Shown: positions 17,973 through 27,867, counted from the stretch's first letter. The stretch: DNA of 64,000 bases from BCD1 sp965230565 (GCA_965230565.1 CBDDLH010000012.1:847343-911342), one strand, 5' to 3'. Notes: generated from the letters alone by a model not told the origin. Translations and numbers: made by a program.

Positions 17973-19454
17973 TTAGTTTTTCAACCTCATTAACCATTCC
18001 ATCATAGGAATGTACTCAAACAACCGCCGCCCTTCAGGCTGGGTTCTTATTGCTTCTAATTTAAGCCGGAGCATTTCAGTTTCCTGGTTCAGAGTGCTCT
18101 GGTTTGGAATGGTGGTTGTCTTTTTAAGGAATCGCCACAGTGCCTTTTCCGTGGAACTCATAGCGCCTCTTTTCATCAGCATCCGCTGGGTAGACAATAA
18201 TAATGATTCCAGGTATTCCAAATTACCTAATTCGAAATGGACCAATAGGTTTAAAATTCTTGCATGCCGGAATACCTCAGGTACGATTTCAGCTTTTGTT
18301 TCCTGTAAAATGGGAAACAACCAGCGTTGAGCATCCTGGTATTGTCCTGCTCCAAAAGACAAGACTCCGGCCAGGTAGTACAAGGTAAGCTTTTGGTGAA
18401 ATTTCAATTGTTCTTCAAAGGTTTGTAAGCCTTTTTCAAATTCTGCCATCTCGGCCATGGCTCGGTTGTAGTCCCTTGCAGAGTAGCAATAATTGAAAGA
18501 CAACAAATAACGCTGGTGAAACATCCTCGATTTGATGTTCTTTATTTTTACAAAAGCAGGATTTTCGGGCACTTGTTCAAGCCGCTTCAAGCCTTCCTCG
18601 AAAGCCGGGAAATTCATGAGGGTCAACTGATCGATGATGTAATTGTTCAAGGCACTTAAATATTGCTCCGGATGTTTTTTGTTGAAACCTGATTCCTTTT
18701 CCAGCAAGTTCAGGATCTCTTTATTGTAATCACTGGCTATGCCTGGTTCGTTCTTTGTGAAGTAATAAATAGCCATTGACTTAAGTAGCAAGATTCTATT
18801 TGGAATGGAAAGGATAGTTTCCTGTTTGGTCAATAATGCCTGCTGTTTCCATTGTTCCAAGGCTTCAATGTCCTCAGGGCGGTTAGCCTTTTGGATCTTA
18901 ATCTGCAGGCTGGAGATTTCACTGAATAATCGGTTGTATTCGTTGTTGAGTGTAAGTTCATTCAGGGACTGTTGTCTGAGGCGATAAAGCATTTCGTTTC
19001 TCTCAAAGCTTATTTTTGTACTCTGGGAAATGACCTCCCGCTGCATTCTGGAAACCAGTAGATACATATCCGGCAGATCATATTTTGCGGCAAGTTTTTC
19101 TGCTTTCCTGAGTTGTTTGGCAGCCTGATCATTGAGTTTCTTTTCTACAAGCACTTCTGCAAATCTGATACATTCGAAAACTTCAGCTGATTCACTTTTT
19201 TCATGAAATTGTGCCAGCCGATTGAGAATGTATTGGTATAGATAAGTTTTGTAAATTGGTAAATTCTGAGCGAATCTGGAGCCTTTGTATTGTTTTTTTA
19301 AAACAGCTTCATCATAACTTTCCAGCTTAACAATGGCATCAAACAACTTGAGGTGCTCAGGCTGTTTACCGGAAATTCCTAACTTCAAGTATCGCTTTTC
19401 AGAACTTGTCAGGGATTTTATTAGTTCAAACAGGGATGGAGAGGAAGTTTTCAC
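17973..19454 (-). CDS. Uncharacterised helical (TPR-like) cytoplasmic protein
   Basis: 493 residues, starting at GTG (19454). No signal peptide or membrane segment. The sequence is almost wholly helical with TPR-like pairs (for example FAEVLVEKKLNDQAAKQLRKAEKLA and the region 330-440), rich in Leu, Lys and Glu, and begins with SLFELIKSLTSSEKRYLKL, a short conserved-looking lead segment. I know of no assigned function; scaffold or regulatory protein is only an inference from the fold. Monocistronic on the minus strand, divergent from the T9SS propeller gene. Confidence 0.7.
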   Translation of the reverse strand: MKTSSPSLFELIKSLTSSEKRYLKLGISGKQPEHLKLFDAIVKLESYDEAVLKKQYKGSRFAQNLPIYKTYLYQYILNRLAQFHEKSESAEVFECIRFAEVLVEKKLNDQAAKQLRKAEKLAAKYDLPDMYLLVSRMQREVISQSTKISFERNEMLYRLRQQSLNELTLNNEYNRLFSEISSLQIKIQKANRPEDIEALEQWKQQALLTKQETILSIPNRILLLKSMAIYYFTKNEPGIASDYNKEILNLLEKESGFNKKHPEQYLSALNNYIIDQLTLMNFPAFEEGLKRLEQVPENPAFVKIKNIKSRMFHQRYLLSFNYCYSARDYNRAMAEMAEFEKGLQTFEEQLKFHQKLTLYYLAGVLSFGAGQYQDAQRWLFPILQETKAEIVPEVFRHARILNLLVHFELGNLEYLESLLLSTQRMLMKRGAMSSTEKALWRFLKKTTTIPNQSTLNQETEMLRLKLEAIRTQPEGRRLFEYIPMMEWLMRLKN

Positions 19455-19554
19455 AAAATTAGAAACTTAATTTTTAAATGATTTAAATTGTTTAAAAATA
19501 AGTCTTTATGAATAAATTTTATAATTAAAAATAATAATTAAATAACATCTTTCA

Positions 19555-19586
19555 TTTTGTACACCTTTGATATGACCTTACTTTTG
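19555..19586 (+). promoter_or_regulatory. Promoter TTTTG-N19-TACTTTTG of the T9SS propeller gene
   Basis: -33 element ends at 19559 and the -7 element spans 19579-19586; both match the Bacteroidota consensus with the standard 19-base spacer. Predicted transcript start near 19593, leader about 35 bases. Confidence 0.75.
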
Positions 19587-19627
19587 GATCGTAATCACAA
19601 AAACTTTCACTCACAACGACGTAAATC

Positions 19628-21823
19628 ATGAAATTAAAAAATATGAAGCTTTATCTGACGCTCATTGCATTAGCACTCTCTGGCCCTCTTGTATTTGGTC
19701 AGCTTATGGACCCTGATAACTGGCAATATTTCCAGTCTGTACAAAAAGTTAATACGGTACTCGAGGACGGTAACGAATTGTGGTACGGAACGGAAAAAGG
19801 GCTGGTTGTTATCAATAAGGAAACTCAGGAACAAACCTGGTACAATAAGTATAATTCACCGATCCCTTCCGATGATGTCAAAGCCATTGTAAAGATCGAC
19901 GATACCAAATGGATAGGCACCTATGACCTTATTCTTATGCAAGTGAATGAGAATGGTTGGGAAAATATTTCTGTTCCCATTTCAGAGGAGGATTTGCTTT
20001 TTAATGAAAATCCATTACTCTATTGCATGAAAGCCGATGATGAAGGCAATTTATGGTTGGGCACCAATTTTGGGGTTTTGAAATACGACGGCATCTCTTT
20101 CGAAGTCATCAATTACACAACCAATCCTGAACTTGATAATACCTTTCAGGATGTTTGGGCTATTGAAAAAGACGAAAATGACAATTTATACTTTTCCAGC
20201 TTTGAATTATACCGCCTGGGTGCTGATGGCACCTACACGAACCTTTCCGAGGGTGATTTTAACCTGTTTGCTTATGGAGAAGCAAGGCTTTGTTATGGAA
20301 ATGATAAAATTTGGTACAGCACATTTGGACATAACATTGCTTCCTATGACGGAGAGGAGTGGATCTGGTTGAGCCAGGACTCGGTTCCCAGTGGAATCCT
20401 TAATGGTATCGAACTTGATAAAAACGGTCAGCCCTATTTTTATTATCAAAACAATGGCATATATAAACTTCAGGGAGAGACACTCGTTCCAACTGCTGGT
20501 GAATTAACACAAAACGGCCATCAGAATATCGATCATCTACACTTCGATGAAGACAATGCTATGTGGATTACCCATCAAGCCAGCTTCCGTTCCAATGCGA
20601 ATGGGACTTTGACATCGGGGATTCTGGGAGATTATCCGTTTGTAAACAATTCTTTCAACCTGATAAAAGAAGACAGGGATGGGAAAATCTTTGTTGTCAA
20701 CGATTATAAATACATTAAAACCTTTACTTACGAAGAAGGCTGGCAAACACTTACCCCGGATCTGCCGGAATCGGATATGGTTTATATGAGTATTTCAAAT
20801 CTTGCTTTTGACAGTCAAAATGAACTCTGGATCAGTTCCACCATCGGACTCATACATTATGATGGCCAGCAGTGGGAAGTTATTAATGAAGAAACCGATC
20901 CAAATGTTCCATTCGCCAGTTGCTACAAACTGGTTATCGATAAAAACGACCGGAAATGGATGATTATTCCGGGGAGTGCCATTGCCAGACTTGACGGGAA
21001 CTCGTGGACAGTCTTTGATCAATACGATATCCCCTGGCAGGATTATGTATACGTAATGCAGGTTGACAACGAAAACAATCTATGGCTATCCGATACGGAA
21101 GGAGATTTATTCAGGATCAACTCGGATGATACCTACGAGCAAATTCCGACCAGTGCTATTCAATTTGACGAATACATGCGGATCTCCAACATTCATTTTG
21201 ATAAAAACGGAACCCTGTGGATTATTACCAGTTATAATGATGGTCGACAACTATTTAAACGAGTTGACAACTCATGGGTTGAAATCGTAGACGATTATGA
21301 ATACAGCTATTACACCGGTTACCTGACGGAAGACGATAATGGTTTATATTTTTCAGCTAATGGCGCTATAGTTCACCTGGATGAAGAGGAGAATATTAAT
21401 TACATCACTCCTGAAAATTCACTGATGCACGGATCATACGTCGGATGGTTACATTTCGACAGCCAGAATAACCTGTGGATCAATAATTACATTTCAGGGT
21501 TGAGTTTATACAGTCCTACAGGCTTCACGGTAACAAGTTCAGAAGAAATATTCGAGGAGGAATGCGCCGTTAAGTGGCAAGCTTATCCCGTTCCTGCTAC
21601 TGATGTAGTAACGATCGAAGCGGTGCATACTTCTTTTATTGAAAAACCATCAGTATCCATTAATTTGATGGATGCAACTGGGAAAATCCTCAGGACGGAA
21701 TTGATACCAACTTTCGGAAGAAATCACCTCGTTTTTGATATGGAAGTAGCCGAATACCCCAATGGGTTATATTTTATTGCCATTGACGGCCTTCCGGCAA
21801 AAGGAATTGTCATCCACAAATAA
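19628..21823 (+). CDS. Two-component-regulator-type propeller protein secreted by T9SS
   Basis: 731 residues. Signal peptide at about 1-25 (SGPLVFGQ). The body is a series of Reg_prop blades, each with a LW.GT..GL..YDG core, for example NELWYGTEKGLVVI, NLWLGTNFGVLKYDG, ELWISSTIGLIHYDG, NLWINNYISGLSLY. The last 85 residues are a type A C-terminal sorting domain: YPVPATDVV, SINLMDATGKIL, YPNGLYFIAIDG and the basic end GIVIHK. It should cross the outer membrane by the type IX system and be attached or released at the surface. Unlike hybrid sensors with this propeller, no kinase is attached. Monocistronic, with its own promoter and terminator. Confidence 0.9.
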   Translation: MKLKNMKLYLTLIALALSGPLVFGQLMDPDNWQYFQSVQKVNTVLEDGNELWYGTEKGLVVINKETQEQTWYNKYNSPIPSDDVKAIVKIDDTKWIGTYDLILMQVNENGWENISVPISEEDLLFNENPLLYCMKADDEGNLWLGTNFGVLKYDGISFEVINYTTNPELDNTFQDVWAIEKDENDNLYFSSFELYRLGADGTYTNLSEGDFNLFAYGEARLCYGNDKIWYSTFGHNIASYDGEEWIWLSQDSVPSGILNGIELDKNGQPYFYYQNNGIYKLQGETLVPTAGELTQNGHQNIDHLHFDEDNAMWITHQASFRSNANGTLTSGILGDYPFVNNSFNLIKEDRDGKIFVVNDYKYIKTFTYEEGWQTLTPDLPESDMVYMSISNLAFDSQNELWISSTIGLIHYDGQQWEVINEETDPNVPFASCYKLVIDKNDRKWMIIPGSAIARLDGNSWTVFDQYDIPWQDYVYVMQVDNENNLWLSDTEGDLFRINSDDTYEQIPTSAIQFDEYMRISNIHFDKNGTLWIITSYNDGRQLFKRVDNSWVEIVDDYEYSYYTGYLTEDDNGLYFSANGAIVHLDEEENINYITPENSLMHGSYVGWLHFDSQNNLWINNYISGLSLYSPTGFTVTSSEEIFEEECAVKWQAYPVPATDVVTIEAVHTSFIEKPSVSINLMDATGKILRTELIPTFGRNHLVFDMEVAEYPNGLYFIAIDGLPAKGIVIHK

Positions 21824-21854
21824 GGTTAAGAAACAGCTTTCAAAAAACATGAGT

Positions 21855-21891
21855 GCCCCGGATTTTCTGACGGAAAATTCGGGGCTTTTTT
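21855..21891 (+). terminator. Terminator of the T9SS propeller gene
   Basis: GCCCCGGATTTTC pairs with GAAAATTCGGGGC (one G-U) over a short loop and is followed by seven T. Confidence 0.9.
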
Positions 21892-22020
21892 GATCAGACC
21901 TTTCTTAGAAAGGAAGCTCCCTCTGCTGTCCCCGAGTTTTACGATAGGGAGTTAGGAGTGCAAATTATAAACAAATTCAAAAGACTTAAATCTTCAGCCC
22001 ACACTCTCTAAAAGTCTTCT

Positions 22021-22028
22021 TACATTTG
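22021..22028 (+). promoter_or_regulatory. -7 element TACATTTG of the RsmI-like gene
   Basis: Perfect TAnnTTTG 15 bases before the ATG at 22044. An alternative TTG start at 22026 lies inside this element and is therefore unlikely. Confidence 0.55.
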
Positions 22029-22043
22029 TTTAAAACCAGCAGT

Positions 22044-22763
22044 ATGAATGGGAAGCTTTACCTTTTTCCAACACCATTAGGGGAGAATGAAGATGCCGGG
22101 TATGTCATCCTGCCGTATGCGACGAAGATAATGCATGGGCTGGATTTTTTTATCGCTGAACGGGCGAGAACCGCTCGAAGATTCATCAAAAGCACCGGAC
22201 CGGACCGGCCGATAAGCGACTTGACTGTTTTCGAACTGGATAAGCACGACCCAACCAAAGGGTTATCGGATTTTTTGAAACCTGCAATGGGTGGTCATGA
22301 TATTGGCTTGCTCTCAGAGGCAGGATGTCCGGGGGTGGCTGATCCGGGTGCACGAGTGGTCAAACTGGCGCATGAAAAAGGTATTGAAGTCATCCCTTTA
22401 GTCGGACCTTCATCACTCTTGTTGGCGCTGATGGCTTCTGGTATGAATGGGCAGTCATTTTGCTTCCATGGATACCTGCCCAATAAAGGCAATGAATTGG
22501 CACGAGAGCTTAAGCGCCTCGAAACGCTTTCCGCAAAATTTAACCAAACGCAACTTTTTATTGAAACTCCTTACCGCAATAAAGCTATGCTTGACGCATT
22601 GCTGAAAAACTTAAGCGGTTCTACCCAAATGGCTGTCGCTGTTAATCTGACCTTGCCAAACCAGGAAATTCGTTCCAAGACGATTGCCGAGTGGAAAAAG
22701 ATCAAAATCCCGGATTGGCATAAGCAGCCGGCTGTTTTTCTGTTGTATGCCGGAAAGTTGTAG
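22044..22763 (+). CDS. RsmI-like SAM-dependent methyltransferase (tetrapyrrole methylase fold)
   Basis: 239 residues. Motifs follow the 16S rRNA (cytidine-2'-O)-methyltransferase layout: the N-terminal strand LYLFPTPLGE (RsmI: LY.VPTPIGN), FIAERARTARRFI near residue 37, GLLSEAGCPGVADPG near 90 (RsmI: SDAGTPLISDPG) and LVGPSSLLLALMASG (RsmI: PIPGPSA) near 118, then FIETPYR. These build the SAM pocket of the tetrapyrrole methylase fold. It is shorter than canonical RsmI (about 285) because the C-terminal domain is absent, so it is the short Bacteroidota paralogue and its exact substrate is not proven. Single gene with its own promoter. Confidence 0.85.
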   Translation: MNGKLYLFPTPLGENEDAGYVILPYATKIMHGLDFFIAERARTARRFIKSTGPDRPISDLTVFELDKHDPTKGLSDFLKPAMGGHDIGLLSEAGCPGVADPGARVVKLAHEKGIEVIPLVGPSSLLLALMASGMNGQSFCFHGYLPNKGNELARELKRLETLSAKFNQTQLFIETPYRNKAMLDALLKNLSGSTQMAVAVNLTLPNQEIRSKTIAEWKKIKIPDWHKQPAVFLLYAGKL

Positions 22764-22849
22764 CGTTTACCCAAGGTTTTGCCTTTGCCCGGTATTACCT
22801 TGTCGAAGTGAATACAACCGTTTTTAGCCTAACCATATAAAGAAGGATT

Positions 22850-25093
22850 ATGAAATTATTAAAAACCATCGCACTGGGGCTGATCTGCTCTGTTGTTTTA
22901 TTCACTTGTAAAAACGAACCGGAAATTTCTCTGCAAAATTATGTGATCCTGATCCCGGATTCTTCGGGCGTATCGGCAAATGAAGCGGTGAATGTTCTCG
23001 TTCAGTATGGTAAAAAAATAACCGGAGCCGATTTTCAGGTAAAAACATCGGCAACTGCTGAAGAACAAACCATTACTATCGGGAAAGAAATGATTCCTGA
23101 ACTATGGAAGGATAGCCTGGTGAATTTACATGAAGATGGTTTTGTCATAGGCGTGGACAATGGAAATGTATTTATCGCCGGCAATAATGCTCAGGCGGAT
23201 ATGTACGGAGCCTGCACTTTTCTCGAAGATTACCTGGGGGTTATCAAGTTGACGGCCACCGAAGACTTTCTTCCGGAAGCGGATAAAATCTCTTTTGGAG
23301 ATGGTTTTAGGAAATATGAACCAGCTTTTGATTTCAGGCGTACTTTGCTTCCCGGTCAATATGATGAAAGTTTTCGCAGCTGGTATAAAATTGAGGAATT
23401 GGACGATTGGGGGATGTTTGTTCACACCTTCAGGCATCTTATTTCCCCTGAAGCCTATTTTGAGGAACATCCCGAATACTTTTCCCTCATCAGTGGCCGG
23501 CGATTGAAAGATGCCCAATTATGTTTGAGTAATCCGGAGGTGACCCGGTTGTTGATCGAGAACCTGGGTAAGGAAATGGCCAAAAAGCCTGAAAAGCAAT
23601 ATTGGTCTGTTTCCCAGAATGATGCCATCAATTATTGTGAGTGTGAAAATTGTTTTGCCTTGTATGAAAAATACGAGACCATTTCGGGAGCATATATAGC
23701 AATGGCCAATGCCATGGCTACCGCTTATCCTGATAAACAAATTTCAACCCTGGCCTACCAGTATACCCGATCTGCACCCAAAAATATTCAACCTTTACCT
23801 AATGTGAATATCATGTTCTGCTCTATCGAATGCAACCGGTCTATGCCGTTGACGGAAGATGAAAGAAGTGCTGAATTTGTACAGGAAATGCAGGATTGGG
23901 CAGAGCTGACAAACAACATTTTTGTTTGGGATTATGTGGTGCAATTCAAGAATTATTTGACTCCTTTCCCGAACTTTCATGTTTTACAACCCAATATTCA
24001 ATTTTTCAAGGAAAATAACGTCAACATGATGTTCCAGCAGGGAAGTGGAGGCAATTGGTCGGACATGTCTGAGCTGAAACAATACCTGATTTCCAAATTG
24101 CTCTGGGATCCGGATGTTGATGTGGACGCCTTGACAGATAAATTCCTTAATGCGTACTACGGCCCCGCGGCAGAACACATAAAGGCTTATTTTGAGCTTT
24201 ACCATGAGGAAATTAATAAACATGCCAAAACGGAATTTCTCGACATTTACGGCTTCCCTTTGAATTATGCAGATTCTTACCTGACACCGGAATTGCTGGA
24301 AAAGTATAAATCCTTCATGGATCAGGCCGAGGCTGCGGTGGAGGATGATGAACAATTTTTGGGTCGCGTTCAAAGAGCGCGGATGCCAGTGGATTTTGCG
24401 TATATTGATATTGCCATGAACGGAGGATTTGAGTCATTGTCGATTCTCGAAGAGACCAATGATGGTAAAGCTGCCCGTCCGGAAATGATGACTATGTTGA
24501 ACAACCTTGTTGAATATTCCCAACGGCAACCTAATATCAAGGTCAATGAACGCAACTTCACCGTACCGGCGTATAAAAATTATGTACTCAACAAAATTCA
24601 GCGGATGACTACTCCGAATTTACTGGAGGGGGCAACTTTGGAACTGAAAACCATTTACAGCGAAAAATACCCGGCAGGTGGGGAGAAGGCCTTAAATGAC
24701 GGCTTGCTTGGAGACCTGGATTTTCACAATAACTGGCTGGGATTTGAAGGACATGATATGGTACTGGACATTGATCTGGGAGAAGAAAAAGAGTTTTCCA
24801 GGGTCAGTATGAATTTCCTGAAAGCAGTGAATTCCTGGGTTTTCCTTCCGGTAATGGTAAGGATAGAAGTGGCTGATGAAGACGGTAATTTTGAACCGAT
24901 TGCTCAAATACTCGGCGATACCCAGGATCAGAATTACCTGGTGAAAAGTATTGCATTTGAGTTTCAGTTTGAAAAACAAACAACTCAACATATCCGCATT
25001 ACAGCAGAATCATTGAAGACATGTCCGGACTGGCATCGTGGATTTGGGAAGCCTTCCTGGATATTTGTGGATGAGATTGTGGTGGTTGAGTGA
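22850..25093 (+). CDS. DUF4838 lipoprotein with C-terminal F5/8-type domain
   Basis: 747-residue lipoprotein: signal MKLLKTIALGLICSVVLFTC with Cys 20 lipidated. An N-terminal alpha/beta domain like that preceding alpha-glucuronidases and GH20 enzymes (residues about 25-140) leads into the DUF4838 region (about 150-440) with GRRLKDAQLCLSNPEV, SVSQNDAINYCECENC and LAYQYTRSAPKNI; the CxCxxC cluster near residue 262 could hold a metal. A helical part follows and then a discoidin-like sandwich (about 590-747) with NWLGFEGHDMVLDIDLGEEKEF. Likely a cell-surface glycan-active protein; catalytic activity is unproven. No SusC/SusD pair nearby, so it is outside a classic PUL. Confidence 0.85.
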   Translation: MKLLKTIALGLICSVVLFTCKNEPEISLQNYVILIPDSSGVSANEAVNVLVQYGKKITGADFQVKTSATAEEQTITIGKEMIPELWKDSLVNLHEDGFVIGVDNGNVFIAGNNAQADMYGACTFLEDYLGVIKLTATEDFLPEADKISFGDGFRKYEPAFDFRRTLLPGQYDESFRSWYKIEELDDWGMFVHTFRHLISPEAYFEEHPEYFSLISGRRLKDAQLCLSNPEVTRLLIENLGKEMAKKPEKQYWSVSQNDAINYCECENCFALYEKYETISGAYIAMANAMATAYPDKQISTLAYQYTRSAPKNIQPLPNVNIMFCSIECNRSMPLTEDERSAEFVQEMQDWAELTNNIFVWDYVVQFKNYLTPFPNFHVLQPNIQFFKENNVNMMFQQGSGGNWSDMSELKQYLISKLLWDPDVDVDALTDKFLNAYYGPAAEHIKAYFELYHEEINKHAKTEFLDIYGFPLNYADSYLTPELLEKYKSFMDQAEAAVEDDEQFLGRVQRARMPVDFAYIDIAMNGGFESLSILEETNDGKAARPEMMTMLNNLVEYSQRQPNIKVNERNFTVPAYKNYVLNKIQRMTTPNLLEGATLELKTIYSEKYPAGGEKALNDGLLGDLDFHNNWLGFEGHDMVLDIDLGEEKEFSRVSMNFLKAVNSWVFLPVMVRIEVADEDGNFEPIAQILGDTQDQNYLVKSIAFEFQFEKQTTQHIRITAESLKTCPDWHRGFGKPSWIFVDEIVVVE

Positions 25094-25098
25094 TTAGG

Positions 25099-25146
25099 GC
25101 GGACAGGAGTCCGCTTCTTTGGTCCGTGTAAGACATGGAAGTCTTA
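25099..25146. repeat. Pair of GAC...GTC hairpins
   Basis: GCGGAC-AGGA-GTCCGC (25099-25114) and TAAGAC-ATGGAA-GTCTTA (25129-25146) are two perfect 6-bp stems sharing a GAC/GTC core and a purine loop, between the convergent DUF4838 and ccoI genes. Neither has a proper T tract, so they look like repeat palindromes more than terminators. Confidence 0.5.
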
Positions 25147-25184
25147 ACGAGCAGGTTTTTGTTTTTCAGGGCTTTGCCCCTATT

Positions 25185-25217
25185 TGAAACATCTGAAACT
25201 TCTTGAACTTTTGAAAC
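25185..25217. repeat. TGAAAC array, 9-bp period
   Basis: TGAAAC at 25185, 25194 and 25212 with TTGAAC at 25203, exactly every 9 bases. The reverse complement shares AGTTTCAGRTGTTTCAAA with the array at 42605. Confidence 0.6.
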
Positions 25218-25241
25218 AGCGAGCAGCGCGAGTACTGAAGT

Positions 25242-27686
25242 TTATAACTTCATCCGCTTCGCCATCCACGAACTGGAAATAACACCAAAAATTGCAATGG
25301 TAATAGAACTCGCCGGCATCAAAATAGCGGCAACTATCGGAGATAATACTCCCTGAACCGCAAAACTCAATCCAATCACATTGTAGATCAGCGCAAGGAC
25401 ATAGGCTGCATAAACCAGCTTGACCGACCTGTTGGCATAATCAGCCATTTTAGGAAGAGAAGCAAATTTGGAAGCGTGCAGGATGGCATCACTCGCCGGA
25501 GTAAAATTGTTGATGTTTTCTGAAATGACAATGCCAATGTCGCTTTGTTGCAGGGCTCCCGCATCGTTGAGTCCGTCGCCGATCATACCCGTGAAGGTGC
25601 CTTCGGATTGCAGCTTTTTGATGAATTCAAGTTTTTCCTGGGGACTTTGGCGAAAAAGTACTGCCCCGTTTTGTTTAAACAGTGGCTCAAGGAAGGTTCT
25701 TTCACTGTCATTATCTCCTGAGATAAGGTAAGTCTTCATGCGTGCCTGAAAGGAGTTGAGTACATTTTTGAATCCATCCCGATAAGTATTGCTTATAGTG
25801 AAGTGCCCTTTCACATGACCGTCAATTTCCACATAAACACTTTTTGCCTTGCCATTTGAGCTGGTAACCTGACCGAGGAAAGCTGCGGACCCGAGTCGTA
25901 GTTGATGGCCGTTGATCTCTGCCTGGGTGCCTCTTCCTGTAAACTCCCGGAAAGCATCAGCTTTGGTGAATGCATCGGCCGTCACAAGGGTTTCTTCCGG
26001 CATATCAAAGCTGCCTGCAATTTGTCTGCTCAACGGGTGAATGGATTGAGAGGCCAGCGTTTGTATCATGACTTTCTCTTCATCCGACAATTTTTCGCCC
26101 TCATAAACTACCTTGCTGCCTGTTGAAAAGGTCAGTGTACCTGTTTTGTCAAAAACCACCGCAGCCATATCTTTCAAAGATTCGATAACAGAAGTATTTT
26201 TTAAATAAAACTGATGTTTGGCCAGGACCCGTAATACATTTCCAAAAGTAAAAGGAATCGACAAAGCAACGGCGCAAGGACAGGCAATTATCAATACGGA
26301 GGTGAATGCGTTGATGGCAATGGAAGTGTCGATACGCAACCAGTAAAAAAGCGTACTGAAGGCGATGATTAAAATAACAATGGTAAAGATCTTGCCAATG
26401 CGGTCTGCGATTCGGCTGGTGGTGTTGGGCGCTTTTTTTTCAAAGGCCTCATTGTTCCATAACTGGACCAGGTAACTTTGGGAAACCTTTTTGGTAACCG
26501 TTATTTCGATAGCATCTCCCATTTGTCTTCCTCCGGCATAAATTTTGTCTCCTGCCGTCTTTGAAACAGGTTCCGCCTCGCCGGTAACAAATGCATAATC
26601 GATATGGCCGGTGCCTTTGAGCAATAGGCCATCTGCCGGAATTAATTCACTGTGCCGAACCAAAACGATATCACCTTCTTCGATCTTATTGATGGAAACG
26701 GGGCGTTCTTCTCCTTTGTCGAGTACCGTAGCGGCGATGGGAAAGTAAGATTTATAATCTCTTTCGAAAGACAATCGGTGATAGGTCTTTTGCTGAAACC
26801 ATTTACCTACCAGGAGGAAAAAAATCAATCCGGCGAAGCTGTCCAGGTAACCGGCTCCGGTATGGGATAGAATTTCATAAACGCTCCTTCCAAATATGCT
26901 GATAATCCCCAATGAAATAGGTACATCGATGTTTAAGGTTCTCTGGCGAATTCCGAGCCACGCGGATTGAAGATAATCTCGTGCGCTGTACAGTAAAACA
27001 GGCAGCGCCAACAGAATATTCAGATAGCCGAATAACGATTGAAACCAGGCATCCGAGTCGGCATCGAGTCCGAGGTATTCGGGGAAACTAAGTAACATGA
27101 TGTTTCCAAAGGCGAATCCTGCGATACCGAGTTTATAATAAAAAGACCTTTCAAATTTTAGACGATCCTCGTCTTCATCAAGGCTGCCAAGGTTGATTTC
27201 CGGCTCATAGCCGATGGAAGCGAGTAATTCCACTATCTGGCGCAAAGAGGTATCTTTGGTGAAGGTGAGGAAAATCTCTTTTTTGAGAAAATTTACTCTG
27301 GAGACGGTTATGTTGTCATTGAGTTTGTAGAGGTTTTCCAATAACCAGATGCAGGAGGAACAATGTATTTGCGGCAAGTAAAAAGTAACCGTGGATTTTT
27401 CGTCGTCCTGATAGCTTAAAAGTTTTTCTATGATGTTTTTTTCATCTAAATAGTCATATTTCTGCAGTTTTCGTCCCTTTAGACTCACCCCGGCATTTTC
27501 GTCGATATCGTAATAGGTGCAGAGGTCATTTTCGTTGAGAATTTCGAAAACCATCTTGCAACCATGGCAGCAGAAAAATTTAGAATCAATACAAATAGTG
27601 TCATCCGGGCAGGGTTCACCGCAGTGATAACAAGGGGTTTGCCCGTTTTGATTTTCTGTCTGTTGTGTTTTGTCCGAGGGTGTCAT
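25242..27686 (-). CDS. ccoI: cbb3 oxidase copper-transporting P-type ATPase
   Basis: Copper exporter that supplies the CuB site of the cbb3 oxidase across the inner membrane. 814 residues. N-terminal Cys-rich metal-binding segment (CYHCGEPC and FFCCHGCKMVFEIL, residues 19-51), then an HMA domain with IHCSSCIWLL (about 107-116), eight membrane helices, the actuator TGEAE, the ion-binding CPCAVALSIPF, phosphorylation motif DKTGTLTF and hinge GDGLNDAGAL. The HMA Cys pair is CSSC in place of the usual CxxC with MxC, as in other CcoI/FixI proteins. Divergent from ccoS-ccoNOQP across 181 bases carrying shared regulatory dyads. Confidence 0.95.
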   Translation of the reverse strand: MTPSDKTQQTENQNGQTPCYHCGEPCPDDTICIDSKFFCCHGCKMVFEILNENDLCTYYDIDENAGVSLKGRKLQKYDYLDEKNIIEKLLSYQDDEKSTVTFYLPQIHCSSCIWLLENLYKLNDNITVSRVNFLKKEIFLTFTKDTSLRQIVELLASIGYEPEINLGSLDEDEDRLKFERSFYYKLGIAGFAFGNIMLLSFPEYLGLDADSDAWFQSLFGYLNILLALPVLLYSARDYLQSAWLGIRQRTLNIDVPISLGIISIFGRSVYEILSHTGAGYLDSFAGLIFFLLVGKWFQQKTYHRLSFERDYKSYFPIAATVLDKGEERPVSINKIEEGDIVLVRHSELIPADGLLLKGTGHIDYAFVTGEAEPVSKTAGDKIYAGGRQMGDAIEITVTKKVSQSYLVQLWNNEAFEKKAPNTTSRIADRIGKIFTIVILIIAFSTLFYWLRIDTSIAINAFTSVLIIACPCAVALSIPFTFGNVLRVLAKHQFYLKNTSVIESLKDMAAVVFDKTGTLTFSTGSKVVYEGEKLSDEEKVMIQTLASQSIHPLSRQIAGSFDMPEETLVTADAFTKADAFREFTGRGTQAEINGHQLRLGSAAFLGQVTSSNGKAKSVYVEIDGHVKGHFTISNTYRDGFKNVLNSFQARMKTYLISGDNDSERTFLEPLFKQNGAVLFRQSPQEKLEFIKKLQSEGTFTGMIGDGLNDAGALQQSDIGIVISENINNFTPASDAILHASKFASLPKMADYANRSVKLVYAAYVLALIYNVIGLSFAVQGVLSPIVAAILMPASSITIAIFGVISSSWMAKRMKL

Positions 27687-27745
27687 AGTAAAAAATTACC
27701 TCAATAATACGGCTTTAATTATCTTTGTTTGCGGTTGAAAGAGGG

Positions 27746-27753
27746 CAAAGGTA
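27746..27753 (-). promoter_or_regulatory. -7 element TACCTTTG of ccoI (minus strand)
   Basis: Read on the minus strand the bases 27753 to 27746 give TACCTTTG, a perfect TAnnTTTG, 60 bases before the ccoI ATG. Its last G is 37.5 bp from the centre of the perfect dyad TGACTTAAGTCA. Confidence 0.6.
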
Positions 27754-27777
27754 GATGGAATTTTACGGGGAGTTTAA

Positions 27778-27811
27778 TGACTTAAGTCACTTTTTTGTGT
27801 GACAAAAATCA
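27778..27811. promoter_or_regulatory. Two TGA-N6-TCA dyads between ccoI and ccoS (Crp/Fnr-type sites)
   Basis: TGACTTAAGTCA at 27778-27789 is a perfect 12-bp palindrome; TGACAAAAATCA at 27800-27811 keeps the outer TGA/TCA. Centres are 22 bp apart, two helical turns. The first is placed for the ccoI promoter and the second for the ccoS promoter. The half-site TGAC/TGAT is that of the Crp/Fnr family; which regulator binds is inference. Confidence 0.6.
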
Positions 27812-27834
27812 TATTCGCCTTTTTTTTGACTGAT

Positions 27835-27842
27835 TATCTTCG
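27835..27842 (+). promoter_or_regulatory. Probable -7 element TATCTTCG of ccoS-ccoNOQP
   Basis: One mismatch to TAnnTTTG, with no -33 TTG at the right distance. Its last base is 36.5 bp from the centre of the TGACAAAAATCA dyad, so an activator probably replaces the -33 contact. Confidence 0.5.
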
Positions 27843-27867
27843 CAACTAAATTAACATAACTTAGTGT

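Noticed and set aside
22026..22043. Earlier TTG start for the RsmI-like gene
   Set aside because: The TTG lies inside the predicted -7 element TACATTTG, so it would not be transcribed; family-like sequence begins at the ATG at 22044.
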